Positions 11,516 through 23,720 of a stretch of 64,000 nt of DNA are shown piece by piece. This DNA comes from Syncephalis fuscata (taxonomy: Eukaryota; Zoopagomycota; Zoopagomycetes; Zoopagales; Piptocephalidaceae): NCBI GenBank assembly GCA_025786725.1, contig JAHLTZ010000006.1, positions 248,001-312,000 of the forward strand. The letters run 5' to 3'. Numbering within the stretch: position 1 is the first letter of the stretch; the number at the start of each line of letters is the position of its first letter. The notes beneath the pieces were generated by a model, which did no database searches, had not been told where the DNA came from, and saw nothing but the letters and a program-made list of their open reading frames with translations. The position numbers and the translations under genes were made by a program.

Positions 11516-13727
11516 ATGGACCTTGGCCGTTTACTTAACCCGCAAGCGTTTGCGGTGTCAGCGCCCGCGTTGTCCAAAGATACTGCTTCCTACTCATTAT
11601 CTTTTTCTTCTTCCGCTTCTACTACTACCACCGCCACCACTACTACTATGAATACGCATAAATATGCTCAAACGGCAAAAAGTGCTCAGGTAAGCGTCGC
11701 ATTTAAGTGTTTTGCTTAACCGCGTCTACTATTTCCACTATTTTCATTGGTGTTGTTTAAACTTTTATTCTTGGCGTTAATTTCACAGTCATACAATCAC
11801 CGAACTATATTATTCTTTGCTTGCCAACTGCACTATGTATTATCTTTACTATTATATTGTATTTTACACTCGCTATGCTATTTATCTTTGATAACAACAA
11901 CAACTTTCCCGTATACTTTGTTCTCAGTAAGCGTGTGTATGTTTATTATGACCATAATGAATAGAGCAAATACACTTCTATCGGTCTACCAATTCCCCTG
12001 TTTCATGTCTTGGCACTATTTAGAAGCTTCCTTTTCTAATAGTATTGTGCGGTAAATAGCCAAGCAAAGCCATTTGAATTACGCGCTTCCCTTTCTGAGA
12101 ATAGACTACTATCCAATATAGCGATAGTGGTAATAGTACTTTTATGCAGATTGGTATAGTGCTTCTAGGCAGTTATGTTTTAGAGTCAACTTTTTCACTT
12201 CATATCATGTGCTTCCCCGCTTTTTTGCCTATGCTTGTCCAATAGAGAACTTGTCTAGACTATTGATAGCAATTTCACATGCTATATTATTCATGCTATT
12301 GTTGGCGTATAGACGTGTGGTCTTTTCTGTCTTGCTTTAGCTTTTGATGATACACAATTCAGGGTCACTTACGACGTGTGGCGTGCCAACTAGCATGAGC
12401 CTCTACCGGCTATTCTATTGGTTTCACAGCATAGCTCTATTTGTCTCCTTGTTGTGTATACCAAACAATGATATGTATGTACACTGGTCAATTATACGAC
12501 TTGTCTAACCTGCATAACTGTGCTGTGGCTATGCAACTGGCTATACTGCTACAGCACTGATGGACGTGTGCGTTCTAAGGTCATATGAGATGATGTGGCC
12601 CTTCTGTACTACACACGCGTTTTAGTTCAGAGCGCTACTTGACGATAGCGCGTCCATCATTTGCTTGCAAACTGATATGTCCAAATATCAAGATTAGCAC
12701 TAATAATGTTTATTTATTTCTATAGTGTTTACGTCGTTTACGTGCCCGACTTGGTCTTGCTTCGTATCGTGTAGCATGCAAGAAAGAAGGAGCTCTAGCT
12801 GCGCTGGAGCGTGCACTTCAACTTGAACTTGCTGACCGTACGCGCCTACCATCACCTAACCGTGCTGCACCCCGCCCGCATCGTGCTTCGCCGCCTATGG
12901 CCAATTCAGTAGCTGTAAAACCAGCAAATGTGTCATCCGGTATTTGTTCAATCACACCAACAACATCTCCGCTCAATGCCCCATTGTCGTCATCTGCATT
13001 CACGGCCCTTGAATCCAACAACGCTTTGGCCAATCGTGATGGTCATTTACCATCATTGCCGGCAGGTGTGTTGGCTACTTCAAAGCAATCAGCATCACCG
13101 CCCCATGGCCCCACTATGGATCCTGCCATCCACATCAAAGGTGCATTAACCGGTGATGCTGAAACGGGAGCCGAACTTTTATTGTTTGTCAAATACGCTC
13201 ATCCTCAACAGCAATCATTGGATGAAGCGCTTAATGTATCGAATATCCATACGCGTATCAGTAACTATGTAACTACTCATGTATTATCTTCCGACACTGC
13301 TGTATCATCACACAAAGTAAACATTACACAAGCCGTTACTTCTACTACTACTGTTGCTGCTGCTGCTACTACTCACCATTCTCGTTCACCGTCTCGCCGG
13401 TACACAACGGCAAAACGCGCCGCATTGCATCCATATCGGCCTATTGCCCCTTCACCAGCCCCTAATCATTCATCAATCGATCCATTAAAGACGCTATCAA
13501 GTCGTGCTGTAGTCAATAGCGCTAGTGCTTCACCTCCATTGGCGGCAATCACTATAGGCACTCGACCAGCCAGTACTTTACAATCACCATGGCCCACGCC
13601 TGAATCTTCACCAAACTTTTCCGCCTTATCCTGTTCCGCGTCAAATCTACGTGAAGTTCAATCAGATATGCCCAAGTTTACACAACTGCCACAATCACTT
13701 TTACCGGCCGGTCACTATTTGGCATAA
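11516..13727 (+). CDS. Possible Whi5/Nrm1-like G1/S repressor
   Basis: Two exons are proposed: 11516-11689 (or from an internal ATG at 11648) and 12726-13727, joined in frame across a 1,036-nt GT-AG intron. At the junction the protein reads KSAQ-CLRRLRARLGLASYRVACKKEG. A short basic amphipathic motif of the type LRxRLxLAxYKVxT is the hallmark of the Whi5/Nrm1 family, fungal repressors that bind SBF/MBF at G1/S promoters and are exported after CDK phosphorylation. The remaining 300 residues are disordered and rich in Ser, Pro, Thr and Ala, with many SP/TP sites (SRSPSRR, TPESSPNF) that suit CDK control. The motif is short and the rest uninformative, so the family call is tentative. The exon structure and the open 334-codon second exon are well supported. 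The intron is much longer than others here. Confidence 0.45.
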
Positions 13728-15659
13728 TTACTGCCACACCCTTATCAACATCAGTATCATACTATCATTTTAGCAATAGTTTTCAGTGTCACCGTAGTAA
13801 TATTAACATTAATCGTAATAGTATAATAATGGTTTTGTAGGTCATTATTGCATCATTGCACCCATTTTTCGTCGGCCCTTTGGCTATGTTTTATTCATAG
13901 GCTAACTTTCATGCTTATGTCTTTCCGCTTGTTTACTCTTTGTGTTTATATGTCATATCTATAACGAATAACAGTATTTTCATATTCATCTAATACCAAA
14001 TTTATACACTTGTACTCAGTCTATCGATCGATAATGAACAAACCTGTTTACATGACTATAGCAAAGCTTTAATGGAACACGCATTGCTGACCACACAGTC
14101 ATTATTGGCCAAACCACAGCCGCGACAATGACCGCTGTTGTTGACTTGTCGTTTCATCCTTTAAGACAGAATTGTCATGTTTTTGTATTTTAGATTAGAA
14201 CACATGTTAAAGTCTAAATTTGGTAATTTTTGTCCAATTAAATTTGCTATTTTGAGCATTCGTATATTACCTCGTGCCAATCATTAAATTGGCCTAATTA
14301 AGTAGTAACAGCATGTTGGCCCCATGATTCCGACTGCTCGGTGATTGAATGTTTGAAATAAAGAAGAGTCGGCGTTTGCGTAGTTTTGTTTATCGATTAT
14401 CATCGCACATCTATCTACAAAGTCCTTATTGCCATTGTTTATGCGTTTTTATTGCTATTATCATTTATTCCTGCTTATCAGTAATAGATACTATAATAAT
14501 ATGTATAACTATTGTTTGCTCGTTAAAGAAGGTGTTGCCTGTTGGGGTCAAGTAGTATAACTGTAATGGGGGTATTCACAAGCAATCAATAAAAACACGC
14601 CTTTAAACGATAAAATAGTAAAGCCTATATCCATTAAATGGTTAAACAGCATGCGTTATTTCAGCATGACCGATACGCACACCACGAATACTACGACTCG
14701 TGATTGTTTATAGAAATCTTCAAATGTCTAAAATTCTCAATTGTTTTCCCCTTGCCCTATTCATGTCAGTCTTCGAAACAATTTATTGCTCCGATACTGA
14801 CACATGGCCTAGGTGATACTTGTGGAACAAGGCAATGCTGGACAAGAAAAACTCCGCCAGTTTTTTGGTGCGATCGATATTTTCGGCCATGGCAATTCTA
14901 AGAGAAGCAACTTAAGGTGGACGTGATCCGTCGCTATCTACTTTTGTCTCTCTCGCTCTCTCTTTCTTCTTTCCTCCCCGCGCCATCCACCTATTCTTAT
15001 TGACGAATACTCGGCTTGGTTACGTTCTCTTGGCCGTTGAATTGCTTGATACTCGATTTATACGATACTTGCTTTTCATTTGTATCGTCATAGTATCGGC
15101 TAAGATCGTTATCGGCCAATCCAACTTTATTATCGCCACAACTCTTTATCTAACATTATAAAAAGTTTACCTTTAGAACTTGATTTAGACCGCGAGTTTT
15201 TGGTTTGATATCTTAACGGTCTTCTTTATCGACTTGCTGATTAGCGAGACTGCTTCTTATTATCATTTAACGCCACGTTCTTCCCATCTCACTTCAATCG
15301 AGCACTCGTGTAACACACGCAACATACTACTGACCATCGTTCTACACCACTTGTAGATTTTATTGTACACTTTTTGCAGCGACTGTATCGGTACGCTTGT
15401 AGTAGCAAGTATTATTGACACTATCTCTGCATTCCGTACTATTTATTGTATGTTTTACACGCGGGTCGTTTTTTTCATTTTAAGCTTTGACGACATAACA
15501 ACGATTTCCCATTGACGCGCAACAAACAGATTAAATTACTTTGATTATTTCACTATTATTTAAAAAACAACAACAGCGGCATCACTACTATCATCCCCAC
15601 AAATACCAACATTACCAAAAATCTGTTTTTGTTGATATTTATTATCATCAAAATTAAAT
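13728..15659. other. Intergenic region upstream of the 7TM gene
   Basis: No gene can be supported. Frames at 14349-14555 and 14704-14901 are short and unmatched. A run of TCTCTCTCGCTCTCTCTTTC-like pyrimidines near 14945-14975 and the AC-rich leader at 15540-15620 look like promoter and 5' UTR sequence of the gene beginning at 15660. Confidence 0.35.
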
Positions 15660-17058
15660 ATGGAGGATTTTACGCAAAAGCCGCCACCAGATGCACCGTT
15701 ATCGGCGCGTTCCGCCCCATTGGCATGCAACTCTATGAACTCATCAACTTATCAATTGGTGCCGCTTTATTTGGTATATCATTAATCGGCTTAGTGGTTG
15801 CCTTGGTAAAACGATCATTTCCACCAATTAAAGCCAAAAGCCCGCACTTGGTAGCGCTGGCGCTACTGGCTAACATTGCGTTCTGGATAGGTAAACTTCA
15901 TGCCCACGGATTTCTCGGCTATGAAGGCATTCTACACAATTGTACAATTTGGGGCATCTGGTTGCAATGTGTGTTTGGCGTTTGTACTATGAACGCTGTG
16001 CTCAGTCTACGCTACCAGCGACTTTACACGGTATTGATACTGCGCCAATCGGCCTGGAGTCTGCGTACCTATATACCCAGCCTGCTCTACGCGTTTGTCG
16101 TACTTGTTTGTGCCATTCTTTCAAGCGCTGTACCCGAAAAGATGGGATTCTATTGGGATGCAGATGCTAACAATTGCTACTCAACACCCGTATCCATCTA
16201 TCTATTCCTTCCTTGTGTGGTCATTGGCGTCATTGCTTTGGCTGGGCTTACATGGCGATTACGACGTGTACGCGATGCCTTTAATGAATATCGCGAGACA
16301 CGCTATGGCGTTATACTACTCTTTATAGCCTGTCTTATTAACGCTATTCTCATGGCCACTGAATACGGACGGACACGATGGGCCAAGCACATACTAGTAG
16401 TTATTTCGTTTCTATGGGGCAACATTTACTTTTGGATGGTTATGGGTAAGCCAATTTTCGGCTATTTATTCGACAAGAAAGGCTGCCAAGAACGATTTGT
16501 TGCTGGGCTGGAGATTGAAACCTGCCAGTATGTCGAATTTACGCGAAACAAGAGTGATAGCAAAACAAAAATGGTCTCTCAATCGCGCTACTTCGACACG
16601 GATACAAGAAAGACATCACGAGCACGATCAAACAGCCCAATCATGAAAGTAACGAGGCAGCTAATACTCGTAAAATGGCGAAACTAGCAATGCATGAGCA
16701 AAACGAAGAGGCCGACCAATATGTCAGTAACTTAAACGAACAAGGAACTCGTCTTCCTTCCCCTGTTGTGCATCCAGCTAACCAACAATATGTTATTCGT
16801 AATAGCTCTAGTGATGATGCAAAATATTCATCTGAATATGAAGTACAAAGTCAGTATTCGGCGCATTCGCAAGAGAACTGGCAAGCATTACAAACCAGAA
16901 CACGTACATCCAGCAATCAATCTCAGATGCGGCCCACTGCCAACTCCAGTGAGGTTGATTATACAAACACCCATCGTCCCTCAAATACCGATGTGCAAGT
17001 TTCGGCTTTGTTTCCTAGTCAGCATGAGCGCTGGGAAGCAACGCCTTATATGGACTAA
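15660..17058 (+). CDS. Seven-transmembrane GPCR-like protein with long cytoplasmic tail
   Basis: The most natural start is the ATG at 15660 (MEDFTQKPPPDAPLSARS), in a frame that must slip by one base in the CCGCCCC run near 15705 to enter the main frame. Seven hydrophobic segments follow: LINLSIGAALFGISLIGLVV; LVALALLANIAFWIG; WLQCVFGVCTMNAVLSLRY; SLLYAFVVLVCAILSSAV; IYLFLPCVVIGVIALAGL; VILLFIACLINAILM; and HILVVISFLWGNIYFWMVMG. SLRYQRLY after helix 3 sits where a DRY-type motif would be. Conserved-looking Cys residues occur before helix 3 (HNCTIWG) and in the second outer loop (NNCYSTP). The tail of about 180 residues is hydrophilic; one more missing base near 16630 joins it to HESNEAANTRKMAK and the end at 17058. 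It is probably a plasma-membrane receptor signalling through G proteins; ligand and class are unknown. It resembles the degraded 7TM gene at 38520-39300 only in general architecture. Confidence 0.65.
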
Positions 17059-17494
17059 GCACATTTGATTGTTCTTTTTATTGTCATAAATACACGCAAG
17101 TGTCGTTAAAATGAACCTTTGGTTTTATCTCCTTTCCATACCTTTTCTTGCTATCTATTTATAACTTTTTGCACATTATATGGACTGAATTATTCTTGCG
17201 AATCTATTCGTTACTTATGAGCACCTTACAGATAGGCAATTACTTTCAATGAACTTTAAACTTATGGTGCATTGTATAGTTACATAGATGGCTATTTAAA
17301 TTTATTTATTTGTTTATAAAAGCAAACTAAAAGTGCTTTATTATTATCAAGTATTTGTAACTGTTTACAAAAAAGTGAGAACAATTACTTTATTGATAGT
17401 ATGTTGGCTTTTTGCCCCTATAGCGATGAAAGTAACAATAATGATATATAATCTGCGCTAGTTTTTTATATCTTTTGATTATCCTCGTCATAGA

Positions 17495-18566
17495 CTAACA
17501 ATTATTATGTGGTGTGCACGTGGTGGTAGGCCACACATCAGTAGCATTTTTGTGGGCAATATTCTCAATAGACGTCGTATTTGTAGATGTATTTGAAGTA
17601 GCATTATTATTTAGCACATTTAGGTCATGAATCAACGAGTTGGTCGTCATATTCGCATTCTCACTAGTAGACTGGTACGCTTGCAACACTTGGTCAGTGC
17701 AATCGTCAGTGGTAGGCATGACCAAGGTGTTGCAAGCGTTTGGCAGCATAAGGCATAACGCCTGCAATTGCAATTGTTCAATAGATAATTCAGATATTTG
17801 TGCATTATTGTTTATCAATTCTGCTAACCATCCTGCATAATTGTAGTGTGGTTGCGTAGGATAGAATAAGCTATTCTGCTCTGATGAAGGGGTAATGGTG
17901 GTTGAAAATGGTATATTTGTTTGCATCATATCATGTACATTTAAAAATGTGTCTCGTTCATTCAGTACTTTGGGCAACATGCGGCGTCTTGCATTGACAA
18001 ACCAATCGTTAAGCTGGGTCAGCTTGATGTTCGTCATTTCACATAAGCGCTTTTTTCCTCCGGCGTAGGATACGGATTGGATGCGTGCTCATATAGCCAT
18101 CGGCGCAATGTAGTTTTAGTAAACGTGTTGTGTTGGTATTTGCCACGATGTCTTTTGGCTACTTGGTCACATCGAGCGGTAGTAATTGACGGCCCTCCTC
18201 TGGTATGTACATTATATCCAGACTGCCTATTGCTACGTAGAGAATGACTGTGATCAAGCAATTGATTGTTACAAACAAACGGTATCGATATTGCATCACC
18301 ATTCTCTTTATCATCATCGATATTGCATATGATTTGGCTGTTATAATTGCTGTGATATTCGCTTAATGCTACATCTAATTAAATAGTGTTACAAAATACA
18401 CAAACAATTACATAATTACATTACCATTCAAATACCCAAAGATATTATTATATACATTAGCAATGTTTTCTTCGGTAGTAGAATTTACAGGAGTATTATC
18501 GGGCGACATTTCATAGGAATGTCTGGTAGCTTCAGTTGCTAATACATCGACATTTGGTAGACTCAT
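17495..18566 (-). CDS. TALE-class homeodomain transcription factor
   Basis: The start ATG is at 18564-18566 (MSLPNVDVLATEATRH). A GT-AG intron lies at about 18376-18425, and the second exon runs to the TAG at 17495. The homeodomain is clear: KRHRGKYQHNTFTKTTLRRW, then the TALE three-residue loop region LYEHASNPYPTPEEK, then LCEMTNIKLTQLNDWFVNARR. WFVNARRRM is the recognition helix. The frame breaks in the run of six A (T at 18051-18056 on the plus strand); a seventh A gives PEEKKRLCEMTN, which is exactly the TALE consensus spacing. The C-terminal 150 residues are Asn/Thr/Gln-rich and look like a disordered activation or interaction region. Fungal relatives (Cup9/Tos8 type) regulate transcription in the nucleus; the target genes cannot be inferred. 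Confidence 0.83.
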
Positions 18567-19473
18567 TTTAATACGGTAGGCAGTTGTTTGTTTACGATAG
18601 TGATGCTATGTTCAAGGTAATTCACTGAATTTGCCAGCAATAATCAGTTTAGTTGGTGAGTTAGATACAAGCAATATAGTTAATGAATTATATTTTTCGG
18701 ATATGGCTACAGCTATATATATATGTGTGTATTTAGTTCATTCATTGCTATTTTCTATTTGACATTGACATACATTATGACGTGCTGTCATTCTATGCGT
18801 TGTGCTTTGTTGTATTCTTTGTTCTTAATACAAAGTTTGGTTTATTCCAAATTGCAAGCTACTTGATTCAACAACAAAGCGCCCATGTGATATACAACAT
18901 GTAATGATCTATGTTCGTTATGGAATAACTGTGATGAATGTTTTATGTATACATAAATATATGTTTGTGTAATTAAAATTAAAAATATCATTAATTATTA
19001 TTTATTACTTGGCAAAAAGCTATTGAACTGTATAGCTATTTTCAAATAAATATAAAATAGCATAAAATATTTACATGCGTAAAACATGGGAAATCAGATA
19101 ATTAGTATTTGCTAGATATAGTATCTAATAAAACTTGAAATTTCAAATCATTTAATTGTTTACAGATTTATTATCATTCGTATTCTGTGCGTATTCGTTG
19201 TTCAGTGTTCTTGCCGGTCGTTAAAGCAAATTACACTGGTGCAAACCAGCACCCATTATGCACCTAATGTAAACATTGTAAAACACACCAAGGCTAATAA
19301 TTGTTTGATCTATCGTCAAGGTATTTATCCCTTTTCTAAATCTGGCCTTTGGCCTTTGGCTTCAAACTCATTCAGGTTATTTGCGCACTTTTTATTCTGA
19401 GCTTTTTATTTGTTCGTATATTCATATATTCTACTTATTCATCATTACAAATTTACAAGTCAGCATTGATAGC
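18567..19473. promoter_or_regulatory. Intergenic region between divergent genes
   Basis: This region separates the TALE homeobox gene (-) from the TVP38-like gene (+) and should hold both promoters. It is AT-rich, with a short (AT)n stretch at about 18716-18730. I see no coding region or tRNA. Confidence 0.35.
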
Positions 19474-20829
19474 ATGATAAATTCAGAAAAGTCAGATGTA
19501 TGTGACGTCAGTCAGCCTCTAGAAACAAGCGCAACAACAACAAGCACCGTTTTGTTGCTACAAACAGAAAATATGAGCGCTGGTCGTAATACCTCTACTG
19601 GTGAAATTGGCCATACTGAATTGGTAGACACTTTACCAGCATCTTTAGAAACTGGGTTGCAATCAGAACCTTCTGAAGATAATGACCAATCGAACAAAGA
19701 TGATGACGCCATTTTGAAATATCAATTGAACGGTCTTCCGATACTTCGCATGCAGTTGCTGCGGACGCTGAACATTTGCAAATGCGCAAACCATTGCAAA
19801 GTAGCGCAACTGCCGAAAAAGACGCCATATCCTTTGGCGGCACGAGTGAATTGACCAAAGTGGAAGTAAAGGAAGTCCAACCGTCATCATTACCTCGTGC
19901 AAGTGTGACTATCATTGATGGTGTCGTTATTACAGAAAGACCGATAACTTGGCGCCAACGTCTTCGCACATTACTTCCAATACTTGTTATGCTTGTTGTG
20001 TACGCTGTTATACTTATTTTGTTTTTTATTTTTCAATCTCGTATTTTTCCTGTGTTGCAAAGTTGGGCAGGTTGGCTTAAAGATGCCAAAGTTGGGTAAG
20101 TTACAAAAGTATACATATAATTAAAATAATGATTTATTTTCTTGTTATAGCGGCATTGCTATCCTTGCGGCGGCCATAATGATTACCAGCTTTCCTCCAA
20201 TTCCAGGATACAGTATTTTGGGCATATTTTGCGGATATGTTTACGGTGTATGGTTTGGATTCGTACCGCTAGTTATTGGTGCATATTTGGGTGCATTAGT
20301 TTCGTTTGTAGTGCTGCGCCGTTATCTATCTAAATTTGCTGAAGGTTTATTTGAGGAAAATCCCAAGATTGCTCTTGTAGTCCGTGCCGTGGAAGGCAAG
20401 GGTATTAAGGTAATGGTAATAATAACCTACCAAGCAAATATTAATTATTGTATAAATTAGCTACTTTGGATTATGCGCGTAGCGCCATATCCATACAATC
20501 TTATGAATGGCTTATGTGCAGCATCATCAATTCCATTTAAAAACTATGCAATAGCCACGCTATTAGCCACTCCCAAGTTGTTTTTAGAAACAAGTATTGG
20601 CTCAGGCGTACAGTCATTAAGCGAAGGTTTTACGGATCACTTAACTTGGGAGAAGATTTTACAGCTATCATTAACATTAGTATTGGGAATAGGCGTTACA
20701 TTGTACGTGGTATGGTTGGCACGTCGTGTCATTAAGAAATACAAGAAAGAACAAGCACTCCAAAATCAAGGACTCAATACTAATATTACGATGGAGGAAG
20801 GCAATGGGTCTCTCGCTCATTTACATTAA
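19474..20829 (+). CDS. TVP38: TVP38/TMEM64-family (VTT/SNARE-associated) membrane protein
   Basis: Exons 19474-20095, 20151-20409 and 20461-20829 join in frame. An acidic, Ser/Thr-rich N-terminus precedes a hydrophobic helix (LPILVMLVVYAVILILFF). The VTT (DedA-like) core follows: ILAAAIMITSFPPIPGYSIL, GYVYGVWFGFVPLVIGAYLG, VVLRRYLSKF, then MRVAPYPYNLMNGLCAASSI. FPPxPGYS and RVAPYPYNLMN are the two re-entrant motifs of this family. Relatives act in Golgi and ER membranes; VTT proteins such as TMEM41B scramble phospholipids, and Tvp38 itself is a Golgi vesicle protein. The exon-1 frame slips at GCCATTTT near 19712; one extra base continues sensibly as HFEISIERSSD. The stop codon is only 64 bp from that of a paralogue on the other strand. 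Confidence 0.85.
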
Positions 20830-20893
20830 ATAATCTGCAGTACTGTTATATACTATTTTTAAATAAATCTTTAAGTTTATTGAATACGTCACA

Positions 20894-21958
20894 CTACGCA
20901 CTAGCAACTAGAGCTGGAGCCGTCAAAGCAGTAGGCGTAACCTGGTTGTACTCTGTATTCCATTGGCTATGTGTAGCATTGTGGACTCCGCCTATATTGA
21001 ATTTGTGTTCCTCGTCGTCATCATCACTCGATGCAAGTTGCCATGGCCCTTCCTCCATTGCAATGTCAAAATCGGCTACATTGGCCATGTTGGCATTAAG
21101 TCTATAAATGCCAAACGCTTCATCTTCGGCCACGGCCCGTCTAGCTATAATATAAAGATATATCGTAATGCTAACAGCTAAAACACCGCCAACCGTTGCT
21201 AATGCAATTTTTCCCGCAGTTGGACGATGAAATGCCTCAACAAGCGATATCATATTTGCACCAATAAGCACATGGGCTATTATTTTGGTTAGTGAGGCGG
21301 CAGTTGTTAAAGCGAATAAACGGAATGAAATACTAGTCATAGATAACAATGCGTTGAGAAGATTGTAAGGATATGGTGCTAGACGCACCAACAACAATAG
21401 CTTCAGTAATAGTTAGTAATTTACAAATATCTATTAATTGCCTACCTTCCAGCCACGGCGTTCGACAGCATATAGAACCGCAGATAGATGGCGTGAAGAT
21501 GAAGCAAGCTTCTCTGTGTATTTGCGTGCATATCGGCGACAAATAATAAAGCTTGTACATGCACTTAAAAGTCCACCGACAAATGCTGTAGCATATCCCA
21601 ATGATACACCAAATACAAAGCCAGACATAGTAATTAGTGTGCTGTAACCAGGCATGAACGGAAAGCCTGTGAGGCAGATCAATGATGCCAGCAAAATTGG
21701 TCCCCTATCATTACATTAGCATATTTAATACAAAACTACAGTTATTTACCAAACACCACAATTACGTAGCCATATGCCTAGACGCTCTAGAACAGGCAGC
21801 AAATCCTTTATATAAATCAAAAACAAAATCCCAATAGTCGAGTAGATAAGTCCAACAATAGCCAGTGGTATAAATCGATGCCATTGCGAGGGAATTTGCT
21901 GCAGTAGCCAACGCTTTAAAAAAACGAATAACTTTCTATAATTTCTTAGAATATTCAT
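20894..21958 (-). CDS. TVP38: Second TVP38/TMEM64-family protein, convergent paralogue
   Basis: Three exons on the minus strand start at the ATG at 21956-21958 (MNILRNYRKLFVFLKRWLL). The order matches the neighbour: a leading helix (IPLAIVGLIYSTIGILFLIY), a core with LICLTGFPFMPGYSTLITMS, FGVSLGYATAFVGGLLSACT and ICRRYARKY, then VRLAPYPYNLLNALLSMTSI and a last helix (IALATVGGVLAVSITIYLYI). Intron positions (after the first helix and after AVERRGWK) correspond to those of the plus-strand gene (after KDAKVG and AVEGKGIK), so the two arose by duplication. Sequence divergence is substantial, so the duplication is old. It probably sits in the same Golgi or endosomal membranes. The acidic C-terminal tail (SSDDDDEEHK) differs from the short tail of the neighbour, hinting at different sorting. 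Confidence 0.85.
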
Positions 21959-22262
21959 TGAAAAGTAAAGTATTCTAGTTAAGCATGCATTTAAACAGAG
22001 TAATGCAAACAGCTGTTAAGATTACTATGTAATAATGAAGGCAATAAATGTGTATTCAAAGTCGGTGTATATGGAATAACAGTACTTTTGCCAACCTGTT
22101 GCTGCCTTTGTCGGAGCCTCAACGTTTTGCCCGACTGAATTCCCACTCACTGGTAACAGCCAACCATCAGTCCAGATCATTTACTAATGCGCCCACAAAA
22201 AACACCCCTCATATGACTATTCATATGTACACTCGTATGAGCAACAACAATGTAGATTTTAT

Positions 22263-23720
22263 TACTATCATTATCGATATATAAACACAATTATTTTATT
22301 AACAAATAAACATTATAAACTAAAATGTAAATAATCTTGTCTTCTTTCATTGCGCTTCATTCTCGCTACTATAAATGAGCCACTCTAACTATAGCCCATA
22401 GTATTTATGGATTGTATATGTGTTCATAATGCCATCCCTTTAGTCATAAAGCAGCATATCGACAACTACTGCGACGTTTAGGGGAATGATACAGACCAAT
22501 TAATGTACCAAGCCAGCTATAAAGTAAAAGAAATGAATCATCTAAAATCGGCTGATACTCTTGCTTAAATAGCTTTTAGATTTTGCAGCAATTAGATGTA
22601 GTTGTTAATATACAATAAAAGACACAATAGCCTATAAACATAAATAAGCCATAATTTAATCAGAGCATAAGAATAGCTTGTAGATATTATTATTTTTTGT
22701 AGCATTTGTTTATTATTGAATGCAAATGACGAGTTGATACAATAGTAAGCTGCTCGTTATTACGTATTAGCAATATCACAAAAATCATCACTCTTTAGAA
22801 TGAGCAGATAAATTACTCTTATGATTGCTGCTTCCAAGTATATAGCAAATACATAATGTGTAGTGTGTGCGTGAGTCATATACAATGTTAACTGGATGTG
22901 CATCACTATCATCTATTCATCTTGACGTTTATGTAAAGGCTCTGCATTATTTGCATGATTAAACATTTACCAACATACTACCTATGACAATGATATTTGT
23001 ATTGAATCATTTTAACAATAGCCAAACTAGTTTATTAGAAAATATAACTATCGTCAAATTGGCAAACAATATAAGTATGTTGATTATGCTATGGTATAAC
23101 TGGTTGGTTAGTTGTAGCAATGTTTGTTTTTTCATATATTGGCGATGGTATTTGTGAATGCAAAACATTCTCTCAGTTTTTGGGCGATTCATTTCACTTA
23201 ATACATTGTATGTTTTACAGCAGCTCTCAGTCAAAATAGTTGAACAAACTGAGCTAACATAGCTTTGCGTTGATATTAAAAATAATATTGCAATTAGTTA
23301 GACTTGCCAATCAATAAAATAGAAACTATGAAAATACCCGACATGCTACAACAAATGTTATGGCGACCCAGGTTGTATTATAAAGTATAACAAGGCGCAT
23401 AAATTGAATGCCGTTTTTGGCTAAATTCTTTCAGATTTTAGAACTAAATATACGATATTGTTTATAAGTCATGTAACTAAATACCGACGAGAAAAATAAG
23501 TTGGTAGCTAAAGATGTACAGAATCACCATAGAAGCCAATCCCGTGAATAATAAAAATAGTCATGGCAATATAAATCAATATTAACAATGACAATAACGT
23601 TTAATATCATAGTGGAACTGCCATTTGTAGAATAATTGATACAATGCCTATTAAAAGTAGCCATTGATTTTATAAGATATTATGTATGCTTTTTGCAACA
23701 AAATGACACTGTAGCATATA
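22263..23720. repeat. Left arm of a long inverted repeat
   Basis: These 1,458 bp match 38833-40292 in reverse complement at roughly 97-98 per cent by eye, with a few substitutions and small indels. Outside the boundaries the two copies diverge at once. The same 75-codon open frame appears here at 23007-23234 (-) and in the other arm at 39319-39546 (+). About 22940-23720 is the inverted copy of part of the broken 7TM gene described in the right arm, so the right arm, where that gene continues upstream, is probably the original. Confidence 0.93.

Noticed and set aside
23007-23234. 75-codon frame repeated at 39319-39546
   Set aside because: Its duplication is explained by the inverted repeat; the frame follows a stop-riddled 7TM remnant, so it is probably part of that pseudogene.
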